Below, in pieces: positions 24,060 through 33,685 of a stretch of 64,000 bases of DNA (position 1 is the stretch's first letter; the number at the start of each line of letters is the position of its first letter). The stretch lies in the NCBI RefSeq assembly GCF_014269225.2, contig NZ_CP077097.1:3297001-3361000 (forward strand), given 5' to 3'. Under the pieces are notes generated by a model. It saw nothing but the letters and a program-made list of their open reading frames with translations. It ran no database searches and was not told where the DNA came from. The translations under genes and the position numbers were made by a program. Source of the DNA: Pseudomonas anuradhapurensis. GTDB lineage: Bacteria > Pseudomonadota > Gammaproteobacteria > Pseudomonadales > Pseudomonadaceae.

Positions 24060-25550
24060 TCACGGCAAAGGCTTGGCCACCCGCGCCGGGCTGCGCGCCA
24101 GCACCCCGGCGAACAGGTAATACAGCCCCCCTCCCAACAGCGAGCCGGTGAACCAGCCATAGTCGTAGAACCAGCTGAAGCTGCTGTTGCCGATGGCCAT
24201 CACCGTCAACGCGACCGGCAACGCAAAGGCGGCAAAACCAGCCCAGTTCCAGGCCGGGTACACGTCGTCGCGGTACAACCCGGCCAGGTCCAGCTGCTGC
24301 CGGCGGACCAGGAAGTAGTCCACCACCATGATCCCGGCGATCGGCCCGAGCAGGCTGGAGTAGCCCAGCAACCAGTTGGAGTACACGCTCTCCAGGCTCA
24401 GGTCGGAAACGATCCAGCCCAGCTTCTTGAGCAACTCATGGCCCATCAGCGCCAGGCCGATGAAGCCGGTCAGCCACACCGCGCGGCTGCGCCCGATCAG
24501 GCGCGGGGCGATGTTCTGGAAGTCGTTGGTCGGCGACACGATGTTCGCTGCGGTGTTGGTCGACAGCGTGGCGATGACGATCAAGGCCATGGCCAGGGCC
24601 ACCCAGAACGGGCTGTGGATCTTGCCGATCAGGCTGACCGGGTCGGCCACGGTCTCGCCTACCAGCGACGCCGAGGCGGCGGTCAGCACCACGCCCAGGG
24701 CGGCGAACAGGAACATGGTCAGCGGCAGGCCGAAGATCTGCCCGAGAATCTGGTCCTTCTGGCTGCGGGCGTAGCGGCTGAAGTCGGGGATGTTCAGCGA
24801 CAGCGTGGCCCAGAAGCCGACCATGGCGGTGAGCCCGGCGCAGAAGTAGCCGAGCACGTTCGCGTCGGCCGGGCGCTTGGCCGGCTGGGCCAGCAACTCG
24901 GTCATCGACATGTGCGGCAGGGCCCAGAACAGCAGGCCGACGCCCACCGCCACCAGCAGCGGTGCCGACAGCGTTTCCAGCCATTTGATCGACTCGGCGC
25001 CGCGCAGCACTACCCACAGGTTCAGGCACCAGAAGAGCATGAAGCCGATCACCTCGCCGGTACCGCCCAAGGCCTTCCAGCCGTCGAACACCGAGCCAAG
25101 GAACAGGTGGATGGCCAGGCCACCGAACAGGGTCTGGATGCCGAACCAGCCACAGGCGACCACTGCCCGGATCAGGCACGGTACGTTGGAGCCGAGGATG
25201 CCGAACGACGAGCGCAGCAGCACCGGGAACGGGATGCCGTACTTGGTGCCGGGAAAGGCGTTGAGGGTGAGCGGGATCAGCACGATCAGGTTGGCCAGCA
25301 GGATCGCCAGCAAGGCCTCGCCCACGCTGAGGCCGAAGTAGGCGGTGAGCACGCCGCCGAGGGTGTAGGTGGGTACGCAGATGGACATGCCCACCCACAG
25401 GGCGGTGATGTGCCATTTGTTCCAGGTGCGCTGGTGCACCTTGGTCGGGGCGATATCGTGGTTGTAGCGTGGGCTGTCGAGGACATCGCTGCCCTCGGCC
25501 AGCTCGAACAGGCCATCCTGCTCGACCACTTCCGATCTGCTCTGCTGCAT
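24060..25550 (-). CDS. NCS1-family nucleobase:cation symporter
   Basis: A 496-aa inner-membrane transporter with about 12 hydrophobic segments and family sequence such as HQRTWNKWHITALWVGMSI and LGYSSLLGPIAGIMVVDYF. NCS1 members import uracil, thymine, hydantoins, allantoin or cytosine. The pyrimidine-catabolic neighbours suggest uracil/thymine or a dihydropyrimidine/hydantoin. The start at 25550 (MQQSRSEVVEQDG) has GGAG 9-10 nt upstream, better than the in-frame ATG at 25589. First gene of the leftward unit and divergent from the dihydropyrimidinase. Confidence 0.92.
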   Translation of the reverse strand: MQQSRSEVVEQDGLFELAEGSDVLDSPRYNHDIAPTKVHQRTWNKWHITALWVGMSICVPTYTLGGVLTAYFGLSVGEALLAILLANLIVLIPLTLNAFPGTKYGIPFPVLLRSSFGILGSNVPCLIRAVVACGWFGIQTLFGGLAIHLFLGSVFDGWKALGGTGEVIGFMLFWCLNLWVVLRGAESIKWLETLSAPLLVAVGVGLLFWALPHMSMTELLAQPAKRPADANVLGYFCAGLTAMVGFWATLSLNIPDFSRYARSQKDQILGQIFGLPLTMFLFAALGVVLTAASASLVGETVADPVSLIGKIHSPFWVALAMALIVIATLSTNTAANIVSPTNDFQNIAPRLIGRSRAVWLTGFIGLALMGHELLKKLGWIVSDLSLESVYSNWLLGYSSLLGPIAGIMVVDYFLVRRQQLDLAGLYRDDVYPAWNWAGFAAFALPVALTVMAIGNSSFSWFYDYGWFTGSLLGGGLYYLFAGVLARSPARVAKPLP

Positions 25551-25653
25551 GGGAGGCTTCTCCAGATGTTCTTCTAGTTCTTCGCTCATCGGGTCGATCC
25601 GACGGCCGGAGTACACGCTTTATGTGCTTGAAAATCTCGACCAGTTTTTCATC

Positions 25654-25669
25654 TTGTCAAGTCAGACAA
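25654..25669. promoter_or_regulatory. Candidate operator 1 (TTGTC...GACAA)
   Basis: TTGTCAAGTCAGACAA: inverted TTGTC/GACAA arms, sharing TTGTCAnnnnWGACAR with the second site 143 nt away. The likely binder is the RutR-like regulator encoded at 30413-31033. Confidence 0.45.
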
Positions 25670-25711
25670 CCTTCCCGAAAGCCCCGCCGCCAGCACGACA
25701 ATATGAATTAA

Positions 25712-27328
<1,617 letters not shown>

Positions 27329-27337
27329 AGCCATTTG

Positions 27338-27439
27338 GGCTGCTGCGCAGCCCATCGCGACACAAGGCCGCTCCTACACGAGTACGCGGTTCCTTGCAGG
27401 AGCGGCCTAGTGTCGCGATGGGACGCGCAGCGGCCCAGG
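27338..27439. repeat. REP pair (BIME) inside the hydA-preT unit
   Basis: GCTGCGCAGCCCATCGCGAC with ACAAGGCCGCTCCTACA, then the inverted copy GCAGGAGCGGCCTAGTGTCG with CGATGGG. It separates hydA from preT by 165 bp within an apparent operon. Confidence 0.8.
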
Positions 27440-27493
27440 AAACCACTGCAATCCTTGTTGCCTGCATCCAAAAAAAATAGAGAGGCTACAACC

Positions 27494-28861
27494 GTGATCG
27501 ACGCCCTGAACCACTTGCCGCGCCCCCGGGCCGGTGCCGACCAGCTGGCCGAGCGCTTCAGCGACCTGGCCCCACCCCTCACCCCGCGCCAGGCCGCCGT
27601 CGAAAGCGCGCGCTGCCTGTACTGTTACGACGCGCCCTGCGTCAACGCCTGCCCCAGCGAAATCGACATCCCGTCGTTCATCCATCGCATCAGTGACGAC
27701 AACCTGCAAGGCGCCGCCGAACGCATCCTTTCGGCCAACATCCTCGGCGGCAGCTGCGCCCGCGTCTGCCCCACCGAAATCCTCTGCCAGCAAGCCTGCG
27801 TGCGCAACAATGCGCAGGAATGCGCCCCCGTGCTGATCGGCCAACTGCAGCGCTATGCCCTGGACAATGCGCAGTTCACCGCGCACCCGTTCCAGCGCTC
27901 GCCAGCCACCGGCAAGCGCATCGCCGTGGTCGGCGCTGGCCCGGCCGGGCTGGCCTGCGCCCATCGCCTGGCCATGCACGGGCATGACGTGGTGGTGTTC
28001 GAAGCCTGCGACAAGGCCGGTGGCCTGAACGAGTACGGTATCGCCCGCTACAAGCTGGTGGATGACTTCGCCCAGCGTGAAGTGGAGTTCCTGCTGGGCA
28101 TCGGCGGCATCGAGATTCGGCACGGCCAGCGCCTGGGTGGCAACCTCAGCCTGGGCGAGCTGCGCGACCAGTACGACGCGGTGTTCCTCGGCCTCGGCCT
28201 GAATGCCGTGCGCCAGCTGGGCCTGGCCGCTGAAGAAGCCCCCGGCCTGCTCGCCGCCACCGAATACATCCGCGAGCTGCGCCAGGCCGATGACCTGAGC
28301 CAACTGCCACTGGCCGACCGCTGCCTGGTGATCGGCGCCGGCAACACCGCGATCGACATGGCGGTGCAAATGAGCCGCCTGGGCGCCCGCGATGTCAACC
28401 TGGTGTACCGCCGCGGCCACGCTGACATGGGCGCCACCGAGCACGAACAGGACATCGCCAAGGCCAACCAGGTACGCCTGCATACCTGGGCGCGCCCCGA
28501 TGCCGTGCTGCTTGATGCCAGCGGCAAGGTGCGCGGCATGCGCTTTGCCCGCACCGAGCTGGCTGACGGCCGCCTGCGCGACAGCGGCGAAACCTTCGAG
28601 CTGGCCGCCGATGCCATCTTCAAGGCCATCGGCCAACGCTTCGACGACAGCAGCCTCGGCGACCCGCTGGCGACGCAACTGGCCCGCGACGGCGAGCGCA
28701 TTCGGGTCGATGCAAACATGCAGACCAGCCTGCCGGGCATTTACGCCGGTGGCGACTGCACCGCCCTGGGCCAGGACCTGACCGTCCAGGCCGTACAACA
28801 CGGCAAGCTGGCCGCCGAAGCCATCCATGCCCAACTCATGCTCAATGTGGAGGCAGCATAA
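27494..28861 (+). CDS. preT: Dihydropyrimidine dehydrogenase (NAD+), PreT-type flavin/Fe-S subunit
   Basis: Electron-transfer subunit that passes electrons between NAD(H) and PreA. The 455-aa product has an N-terminal cysteine-rich Fe-S segment (CLYCYDAPCVNACP and CARVCPTEILCQQAC) and an FAD-binding motif IAVVGAGPAGLACAHRL near residue 138. A second Rossmann motif, VIGAGNTAIDMAVQMSRLG, binds NAD(P), and GIYAGGDCTALGQ is at the C-terminal FAD site. The start is a GTG at 27494 with GAGAGG upstream; earlier in-frame codons read REP sequence. Its TAA is directly followed by the preA ATG. Confidence 0.93.
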   Translation: MIDALNHLPRPRAGADQLAERFSDLAPPLTPRQAAVESARCLYCYDAPCVNACPSEIDIPSFIHRISDDNLQGAAERILSANILGGSCARVCPTEILCQQACVRNNAQECAPVLIGQLQRYALDNAQFTAHPFQRSPATGKRIAVVGAGPAGLACAHRLAMHGHDVVVFEACDKAGGLNEYGIARYKLVDDFAQREVEFLLGIGGIEIRHGQRLGGNLSLGELRDQYDAVFLGLGLNAVRQLGLAAEEAPGLLAATEYIRELRQADDLSQLPLADRCLVIGAGNTAIDMAVQMSRLGARDVNLVYRRGHADMGATEHEQDIAKANQVRLHTWARPDAVLLDASGKVRGMRFARTELADGRLRDSGETFELAADAIFKAIGQRFDDSSLGDPLATQLARDGERIRVDANMQTSLPGIYAGGDCTALGQDLTVQAVQHGKLAAEAIHAQLMLNVEAA

Positions 28862-30136
28862 ATGGCCGACCTGTCGATCGAATTTGCCGGTATCAAGGCA
28901 CCCAACCCATTCTGGCTGGCCTCCGCACCGCCAACCGACAAGGCCTACAACGTCGTGCGCGCCTTCGAGGCCGGCTGGGGCGGCGTGGTGTGGAAGACCC
29001 TCGGCGAGGACCCGGCGGCGGTCAACGTGTCGTCACGCTACTCGGCGCACTACGGCGCCAACCGCCAGGTGCAAGGCATCAACAACATCGAGCTGATCAC
29101 TGACCGTTCGCTGGAGATCAACCTGCGCGAAATCACCCAGGTGAAAAAGGACTGGCCCGACCGCGCACTGATCGTGTCGCTGATGGTGCCGTGCGTGGAA
29201 GACTCATGGAAGTTCATCCTGCCGCTGGTGGAAGCCACCGGTGCCGACGGCATCGAGCTGAATTTCGGCTGCCCGCACGGCATGCCGGAGCGTGGCATGG
29301 GCGCAGCGGTGGGCCAGGTGCCGGAGTACGTGGAGATGGTCACCCGCTGGTGCAAGACGTATTGCTCGCTGCCGGTGATCGTCAAGCTCACGCCAAACAT
29401 CACCGACATCCGCCAGTCGGCCCGCGCCGCGCACCGTGGCGGGGCCGATGCGGTGTCGTTGATCAACACCATCAACTCGATCACCAGTGTCGACCTGGAG
29501 CGCATGGTCGCCCACCCCATCGTCGGCGACCAGAGCACCCATGGCGGCTACTGCGGTTCGGCAGTCAAGCCGATCGCCCTGAACATGGTGGCGGAAATCG
29601 CCCGCGACCCACAGACCCTTGGCTTGCCGATCTGCGGCATCGGCGGTATCGGCAACTGGCGCGACGCCGCCGAATTCATGGCCCTGGGCAGTGGTGCCGT
29701 GCAGGTGTGCACGGCGGCGATGTTGCATGGCTTCCGCATCGTCGAAGACATGAAGGACGGCCTGGCACGCTGGATGGACCAGCATGGGCATCGCAACCTC
29801 GAGGCGTTCCGCGGCCAGGCGGTGGCGCATACCACCGACTGGAAGTACCTGGACATGAACTACAAGTCGGTGGCGCACATCGACCAACAGGCATGCATCG
29901 GCTGCGGGCGCTGCCATATTGCCTGCGAGGACACCTCGCACCAGGCCATTGCCAGCACGCTGAAGGCAGATGGCACGCATGCCTACAGCGTGGTGGAGGA
30001 GGAATGCGTGGGTTGCAACCTGTGCCAGATCACCTGCCCGGTGGAAGGCTGCATCGACATGGTGGCGCAGGATACCGGCAAGCCGTACCTGAACTGGACG
30101 CAGGACCCACGCAACCCCTACCGCGAGGCCAGTTGA
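28862..30136 (+). CDS. preA: Dihydropyrimidine dehydrogenase (NAD+), PreA catalytic subunit
   Basis: FMN-containing catalytic subunit that reduces uracil or thymine to the 5,6-dihydro form, the first step of the reductive route. The 424-aa product has a dihydroorotate-dehydrogenase-like barrel (FWLASAPPTDKAYN; ELNFGCPHGMPERGMGAA; SLINTINSI; GGIGNWRDAAEF). It ends in a two-[4Fe-4S] ferredoxin domain with CIGCGRCHIAC and CVGCNLCQITCPVEGC. It starts on the base after the preT stop, so the two are translated together as a heterocomplex. Confidence 0.95.
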   Translation: MADLSIEFAGIKAPNPFWLASAPPTDKAYNVVRAFEAGWGGVVWKTLGEDPAAVNVSSRYSAHYGANRQVQGINNIELITDRSLEINLREITQVKKDWPDRALIVSLMVPCVEDSWKFILPLVEATGADGIELNFGCPHGMPERGMGAAVGQVPEYVEMVTRWCKTYCSLPVIVKLTPNITDIRQSARAAHRGGADAVSLINTINSITSVDLERMVAHPIVGDQSTHGGYCGSAVKPIALNMVAEIARDPQTLGLPICGIGGIGNWRDAAEFMALGSGAVQVCTAAMLHGFRIVEDMKDGLARWMDQHGHRNLEAFRGQAVAHTTDWKYLDMNYKSVAHIDQQACIGCGRCHIACEDTSHQAIASTLKADGTHAYSVVEEECVGCNLCQITCPVEGCIDMVAQDTGKPYLNWTQDPRNPYREAS

Positions 30137-30170
30137 AGCGGATTACTACCCGACCGACTGACGCAATCAG

Positions 30171-30256
30171 TGTAGCAGCGGCTTCAGCCGCGATCACCGG
30201 CATAGCCGGTGCCAGCCAACGCGTCGCCTGCATCGCGGATAAATCCGCTCCTACAG
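30171..30256. repeat. Inverted repeat, TAGCAGCGGC type
   Basis: TGTAGCAGCGGCTTCAGCCG with CGATCACCGG... and the inverted ATCGCGGATAAATCCGCTCC with TACA. It is a different subfamily from the REP pair beside it and includes a GGCATAGCC-like inner stem. Confidence 0.7.
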
Positions 30257-30270
30257 TTGGCGCCGTACCT

Positions 30271-30386
30271 GCAGGAGCAGCCTTGTGTCGCGAAAGGGCC
30301 GCGAAGCGGCCCCGCATTCATCTAACGATGCGTAAATCGACGGGGCCGCTCTGCGGCCCTTTCGCGACACAAGGCCGCTCCTACAC
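30271..30386. repeat. REP pair (BIME), TAGGAGCGGCC type
   Basis: TGCAGGAGCAGCCTTGTGTC at the left and GACACAAGGCCGCTCCTACA at the right, with GGGCCGC/GCGGCCC inner arms. Together with the preceding repeat it fills the 276-bp gap between convergent preA and the regulator gene. Confidence 0.85.
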
Positions 30387-30412
30387 GGCCGGCGCAAACC
30401 AGGCTTTGCCCA

Positions 30413-31033
30413 TCAAGGCTCCAGCCCGATCCCCCGCAGAATCACGCAAGTCACCGTCTGCACCGCATTCTCGAACGCCATGTCCGACAACGCCTCGCCA
30501 CCATTGAGCAGCTCGACCTGGTAACCAAAGTCGGCATAGTGCTGGGTCGAGGCCCAGATCATGTACAGCAGCGCCGAAGGCTCCACCGCCAGAATGCGCC
30601 CCTCTTCTACCCAGCGACGGATCTTGGCCTCCTTCAGTTTGGCCCAGGGCACCAGGCTTTCCGCCAGGTCCGCCCCCAGCACCGGCGCCCCGTGCAGCAT
30701 CTCCTCGGCCCAGATCTTCGAACCCAGCGGGCGTGAGCGTGAATGGCCCATCTTGGCGCGGATATAACTGGTCAATACCACGCGCGGGTCGTCGAAGTTC
30801 TCGAAGCACAGCGCGTCCTGTTTCCACACCTCCAGCAGATCCTGCAACACCGCGCGGAACAGGTCGTCCTTGGTGCTGAAATAATAGTGCAGGTTGGAAC
30901 GCGGCAACTCGGCCTGCTCGGCGATATCGCCCATCGAGGTGGCGCCGTAGCCCTTTTCGGCAAATACCTTTTCCGCCGCCTGCAGGATCTTGCCGATATT
31001 GCGCCGGCGGATTTCGATCTTGTGGTTGGCCAT
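30413..31033 (-). CDS. TetR-family regulator, RutR/PydR-like
   Basis: A 206-aa repressor-type protein. The N-terminal helix-turn-helix is seen in GATSMGDIAEQAELPRSNLHYYF (about residues 29-51); the rest resembles the RutR/YcdC C-terminal domain (LLEVWKQDALCFENFDDPR, ILAVEPSALLYMIWASTQHYADFGYQ). RutR-type proteins sense uracil or thymine, which fits the adjacent catabolic genes. The ATG at 31033 overlaps the stop of a truncated VOC gene (TGATG); a GTG at 31051 is an alternative. No clear ribosome site is seen, consistent with translational coupling. Its ancestral promoter may have been lost with the 5' part of the VOC gene. Confidence 0.88.
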   Translation of the reverse strand: MANHKIEIRRRNIGKILQAAEKVFAEKGYGATSMGDIAEQAELPRSNLHYYFSTKDDLFRAVLQDLLEVWKQDALCFENFDDPRVVLTSYIRAKMGHSRSRPLGSKIWAEEMLHGAPVLGADLAESLVPWAKLKEAKIRRWVEEGRILAVEPSALLYMIWASTQHYADFGYQVELLNGGEALSDMAFENAVQTVTCVILRGIGLEP

Positions 31034-31165
31034 CAGGCTTGCGCCGTCCACACCGCCAGTTCGTAGCCGTCCGGATCGATGACGCTGACATTGAACTCGA
31101 TGTTGCCGATCTGCCGATCTGTACCGCGAATACCCATGGGTGCTCCGTGCCGAATGGTGTTTGCG
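31033..31165 (-). pseudogene. 3' remnant of a VOC/glyoxalase-family gene
   Basis: About 44 codons remain, ending IEFNVSVIDPDGYELAVWTA before a stop that overlaps the TetR-gene start. The IDPDGYELxVW ending is typical of glyoxalase/VOC domains, which are normally ~120-140 aa. The open frame continues to 31290 only because it runs into the MITE-like element, whose translation has no family resemblance. The original gene was probably the first of a VOC-tetR operon and lost its 5' part at the element junction. Confidence 0.6.
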
Positions 31166-31169
31166 CTAG

Positions 31170-31307
31170 GCTCTGTACGAAAAGTCTTGAGACGCAGGTC
31201 AGGCAAGGCGAAAACAGCCGAGGAAGCGGAGTGTACTGGAGTACATGAGCATTCCGAGGCTGTTTTCAACGCAGCATGAACAAGTATCAAGGCTATTCAC
31301 ACAGAGC
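31170..31307. mobile_element. MITE-like element, IS5-type ends suspected
   Basis: A non-coding 138-bp segment bounded by CTAG on both sides (31166-31169 and 31308-31311), fitting a YTAR target duplication. Its ends are inverted: GCTCTGTACGAAAAGTCTTG at the left against the complement of CAAGGCTATTCACACAGAGC at the right, 16 of 20 bases alike. An internal inverted repeat GAAAACAGCC (31210-31219) / GGCTGTTTTC (31258-31267) encloses GTACTGGAGTAC. There is no transposase frame, so it would need a helper. Confidence 0.6.
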
Positions 31308-31336
31308 CTAGGCTCTGTGTGAATAGCCTTGATACT
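31283..31336. repeat. 54-bp perfect palindrome made of two abutting IS ends
   Basis: Two 27-bp arms meet at the CTAG centre (31308-31311). The left arm is the right end of the MITE-like element; the right arm begins AGGCTCTGTGTGAATAGCCT and is an identical second end facing the Septu-like genes. No partner for this second end was found further right. Confidence 0.8.
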
Positions 31337-31484
31337 CGGTTCGGGTAGCTTCTCGCAACTGCTAAAATGTGCGCCACCATGATTGCTGACAGGCATGACG
31401 TTGATCATTGCCCAAGCCCCCTCGCCAACAGACAGTCGCCTTTCAGGATGACTGATACGCCTACAGAACTGGAAGGACCTCACG
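31337..31484 (+). promoter_or_regulatory. Leader of the Septu-like operon
   Basis: 148 bases between the palindrome and the ATPase start. GGAAGGA at 31470-31476 is the ribosome site. No convincing -35/-10 pair was picked out. A CAGGCATGAC (31390-31399) is identical to the core of candidate pyrimidine operator 2, possibly by chance. Confidence 0.4.
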
Positions 31485-32813
31485 ATGTACCTGGTGCGAA
31501 TCGCGTTGCGCGATGTCCGATCGATCAAGTCCTTGGACCTGGACTTCCATGCCAGTGCCGGCGGAACGCGTCGCTGGACCTTGCTACTCGGAGAAAACGG
31601 CTGCGGCAAAAGCTCGGTGCTGCGAGCCATTGCATTGCTGCTGGCAGGCAGCGATGCCCTTCCTGAACTGCTCGGTGACCCTGATGCGTGGATCAGCAAT
31701 GGCGCGAAGAAATGCCGCATAGAAGGAACACTGATTACCGCCAAGGGCGAAACCCGAGAGATTGCGCTGGAAATCAACCGTGGTGACGGGATCCGCAAGA
31801 TCTTTGCGAACAACCATGACTCGCTGGAAGCGCTGGATGCCGCGATTGCCAAAGCTGATCGCAACTACTTTGTCCTGGCCTACGGTGTTTCCCGTCGGCC
31901 ACCGGTGATCAACATGCGCGCCACGTTCCCCGATGAACGCTCACGCGTGCCACGGGCGCAAGGTATGGCGACAATGTTTTCGCCAGACGCCAGCCTGGTG
32001 TCACTTGAACAGTGGGTGATGGACCTCGATTACCGAAAAGGCCTGTCGTCGATGATGGGCGCGATCAACGAAGCGCTGGACAAGCTTTTACCCGGCATGC
32101 AGTTCTCGCGAATCGATCGGGCCACGCGGCAGATCATTTTCAACACGGTGGATGGCGAAATACCACTCAACCAGCTTTCCGACGGCTACCAGAACATGGC
32201 CGCCTGGTGTGGCGACCTACTGTACCGAATTACCGAAACCTTTCCCGACCGCAAGACCCCCCTCAGCACGCGCGGGGTGCTGCTGATCGACGAAATCGAT
32301 CTGCACCTGCATCCGGTGTGGCGGCGCCATCTGGTTGATTTTCTCTCCAGCACCTTGCCGAACTTCCAGTTCATTGCGACCACGCACTCGGCACTCACGG
32401 CACAGCAGAGCGGTGAAGGTGAGCTCTATGTCATCCGAAGGGAAGGTGCAGAGGCAACGCCGACCCTGGTTCCGTTCATCGGTGAACCGCGCAAGATGAT
32501 GCTTCATCAACTGCTGATGAGCCCTATGTTCGGTTTGGACTCGCTGGAATCAGTCGAAATCGAAAAGGCTCGCAACGCAGTCAGAGAACTCTGCCTTAAA
32601 GAGTCGCTCAACAAGCAAGAAGCAGCGCAAATGAAAGCGCTGCAGGCAATCTTGAACGATGCCCCCGAATGGGACGTCATGCCGCACTATGCGAAAGAGC
32701 AAGCCGAGTTGATCCTCAGCCTCAAATCTGCACTGCTCGAAAACAAGCGCAAAACCAAGATATCGCCAGACAAACTCACCGCCATCACAAAAAACCTAGA
32801 GAGCGAGCCATGA
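31485..32813 (+). CDS. ptuA: Septu-like anti-phage ATPase (PtuA-type AAA ATPase)
   Basis: A 442-aa ABC/SMC-type ATPase of the AAA15/AAA21 class. Walker A is GENGCGKS at residues 36-43, the signature-like motif is LSDGYQNMAAW at 231-241, Walker B is VLLIDEIDLHLHP at 265-277 with D269-E270, and the H-loop is ATTHSAL at 298-304. There is no TOPRIM domain, which argues against an OLD nuclease. It overlaps the downstream HNH gene by ATGA, the gene pair that defines Septu; in the known systems the ATPase complex controls the nuclease and restricts phages. No reverse transcriptase is near, so it is not a retron of the Ec78 kind. GC is visibly lower than in the flanks. The subtype is uncertain. Confidence 0.75.
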   Translation: MYLVRIALRDVRSIKSLDLDFHASAGGTRRWTLLLGENGCGKSSVLRAIALLLAGSDALPELLGDPDAWISNGAKKCRIEGTLITAKGETREIALEINRGDGIRKIFANNHDSLEALDAAIAKADRNYFVLAYGVSRRPPVINMRATFPDERSRVPRAQGMATMFSPDASLVSLEQWVMDLDYRKGLSSMMGAINEALDKLLPGMQFSRIDRATRQIIFNTVDGEIPLNQLSDGYQNMAAWCGDLLYRITETFPDRKTPLSTRGVLLIDEIDLHLHPVWRRHLVDFLSSTLPNFQFIATTHSALTAQQSGEGELYVIRREGAEATPTLVPFIGEPRKMMLHQLLMSPMFGLDSLESVEIEKARNAVRELCLKESLNKQEAAQMKALQAILNDAPEWDVMPHYAKEQAELILSLKSALLENKRKTKISPDKLTAITKNLESEP

Positions 32814-33652
32814 TCAAGGTTTCGCGCACTCGCTCTGCCGCAAAACTGAAGGGCTTTACCGGGACTCAGCTGGAAACCAAACTCAACAACCTGGTGCAGT
32901 ACTATCAGGACGACGGCCATACGGGAACGGTCAATTTCAGACTGAAGAACCGTCAAGTCTGGGGCCGCGCCAAGCCGCAACTCAAGGTCGAGTCCTGCAA
33001 CAAGTGCATCTACTGTGAAGCGGACACTGGCGTGGTAGCGCATGGCGACGTCGAACACTTCCGCCCCAAAAGCCAGTACTGGTGGCTGGCGTACTGCTAC
33101 GACAACTACACGTTCAGCTGCCAGATCTGCAACCAGACCTATAAAGGCGATACGTTCCCGGTGCAGGGCCCAAGGCTCGCGCCGCCTGCAGTGCCGTTGA
33201 CCCTACCCAGCGACGGCGCAGAGCTGAAATCCTTGTTGCAGACTATTTGCCCCGACCCAGTCACCACCACGGATGCTGCAGTGGCCCAGCTCTACGCCAA
33301 GGAAGATGCTGAACTCATCAACCCCTACGTCGCCGACCCTGAACAGTTCTTTGCCTGGAAAGCCATCCCGGAAACACGCGAAGTCTGGTTGGTTGGCATA
33401 ACCGGATCCAGTCAATCCAGCAGAGCGGTGAAGGCTGCAGAGGACGTGCTCGGGTTGAACCGCCAGGAATTGCTGCGCCTGCGCTGGAATGCCTACGAAA
33501 CGCTGGAGACGCTGGTATTGCTTTTTCAGGAAGGTAACTTTGCTGCCGAGCGCCAGCGTGATTTCCTGCTGCGGATCCGAACCCAGGCCGATGCAGACCG
33601 CCCTTTTGCCGGTATGACACGGTTCTTTCTGAAAAGTTGGGGTCTGCTCTAG
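32810..33652 (+). CDS. ptuB: Septu-like HNH endonuclease (PtuB-type)
   Basis: A 280-aa HNH nuclease partner. Zinc and catalytic residues are seen as C66-IY-C69, then D80-V-E82-H83 with FRPK (DVEHFRPKSQYWWLAYCYDNY), then C104-QI-C107-N108 and K112. This is the CxxC...HxRPK...CxxCNxxK layout of the TIGR02646/PtuB-like HNH group. The C-terminal half has no clear motif. Translation is coupled to the ATPase gene by a 4-nt overlap. It is convergent with the GH15 gene, with just 33 bp between. Confidence 0.78.
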   Translation: MIKVSRTRSAAKLKGFTGTQLETKLNNLVQYYQDDGHTGTVNFRLKNRQVWGRAKPQLKVESCNKCIYCEADTGVVAHGDVEHFRPKSQYWWLAYCYDNYTFSCQICNQTYKGDTFPVQGPRLAPPAVPLTLPSDGAELKSLLQTICPDPVTTTDAAVAQLYAKEDAELINPYVADPEQFFAWKAIPETREVWLVGITGSSQSSRAVKAAEDVLGLNRQELLRLRWNAYETLETLVLLFQEGNFAAERQRDFLLRIRTQADADRPFAGMTRFFLKSWGLL

Positions 33653-33685
33653 CCACCCGGCAGCTGCATGCCAGTCGCCTGTAGT

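Noticed and set aside
31199..31864. 221-codon minus-strand frame across the palindrome into ptuA
   Set aside because: Crosses two IS ends and lies antisense to the ATPase; no recognisable domain.
31485..32813. OLD-family nuclease (Gabija-like)
   Set aside because: The protein ends soon after the ATPase domain with no TOPRIM region, and the partner is an HNH nuclease rather than a UvrD helicase.
31485..33652. Retron (Ec78-type) with PtuAB effector
   Set aside because: No reverse transcriptase gene and no msr-msd-like structure nearby; the plain Septu-like pair is the simpler reading.
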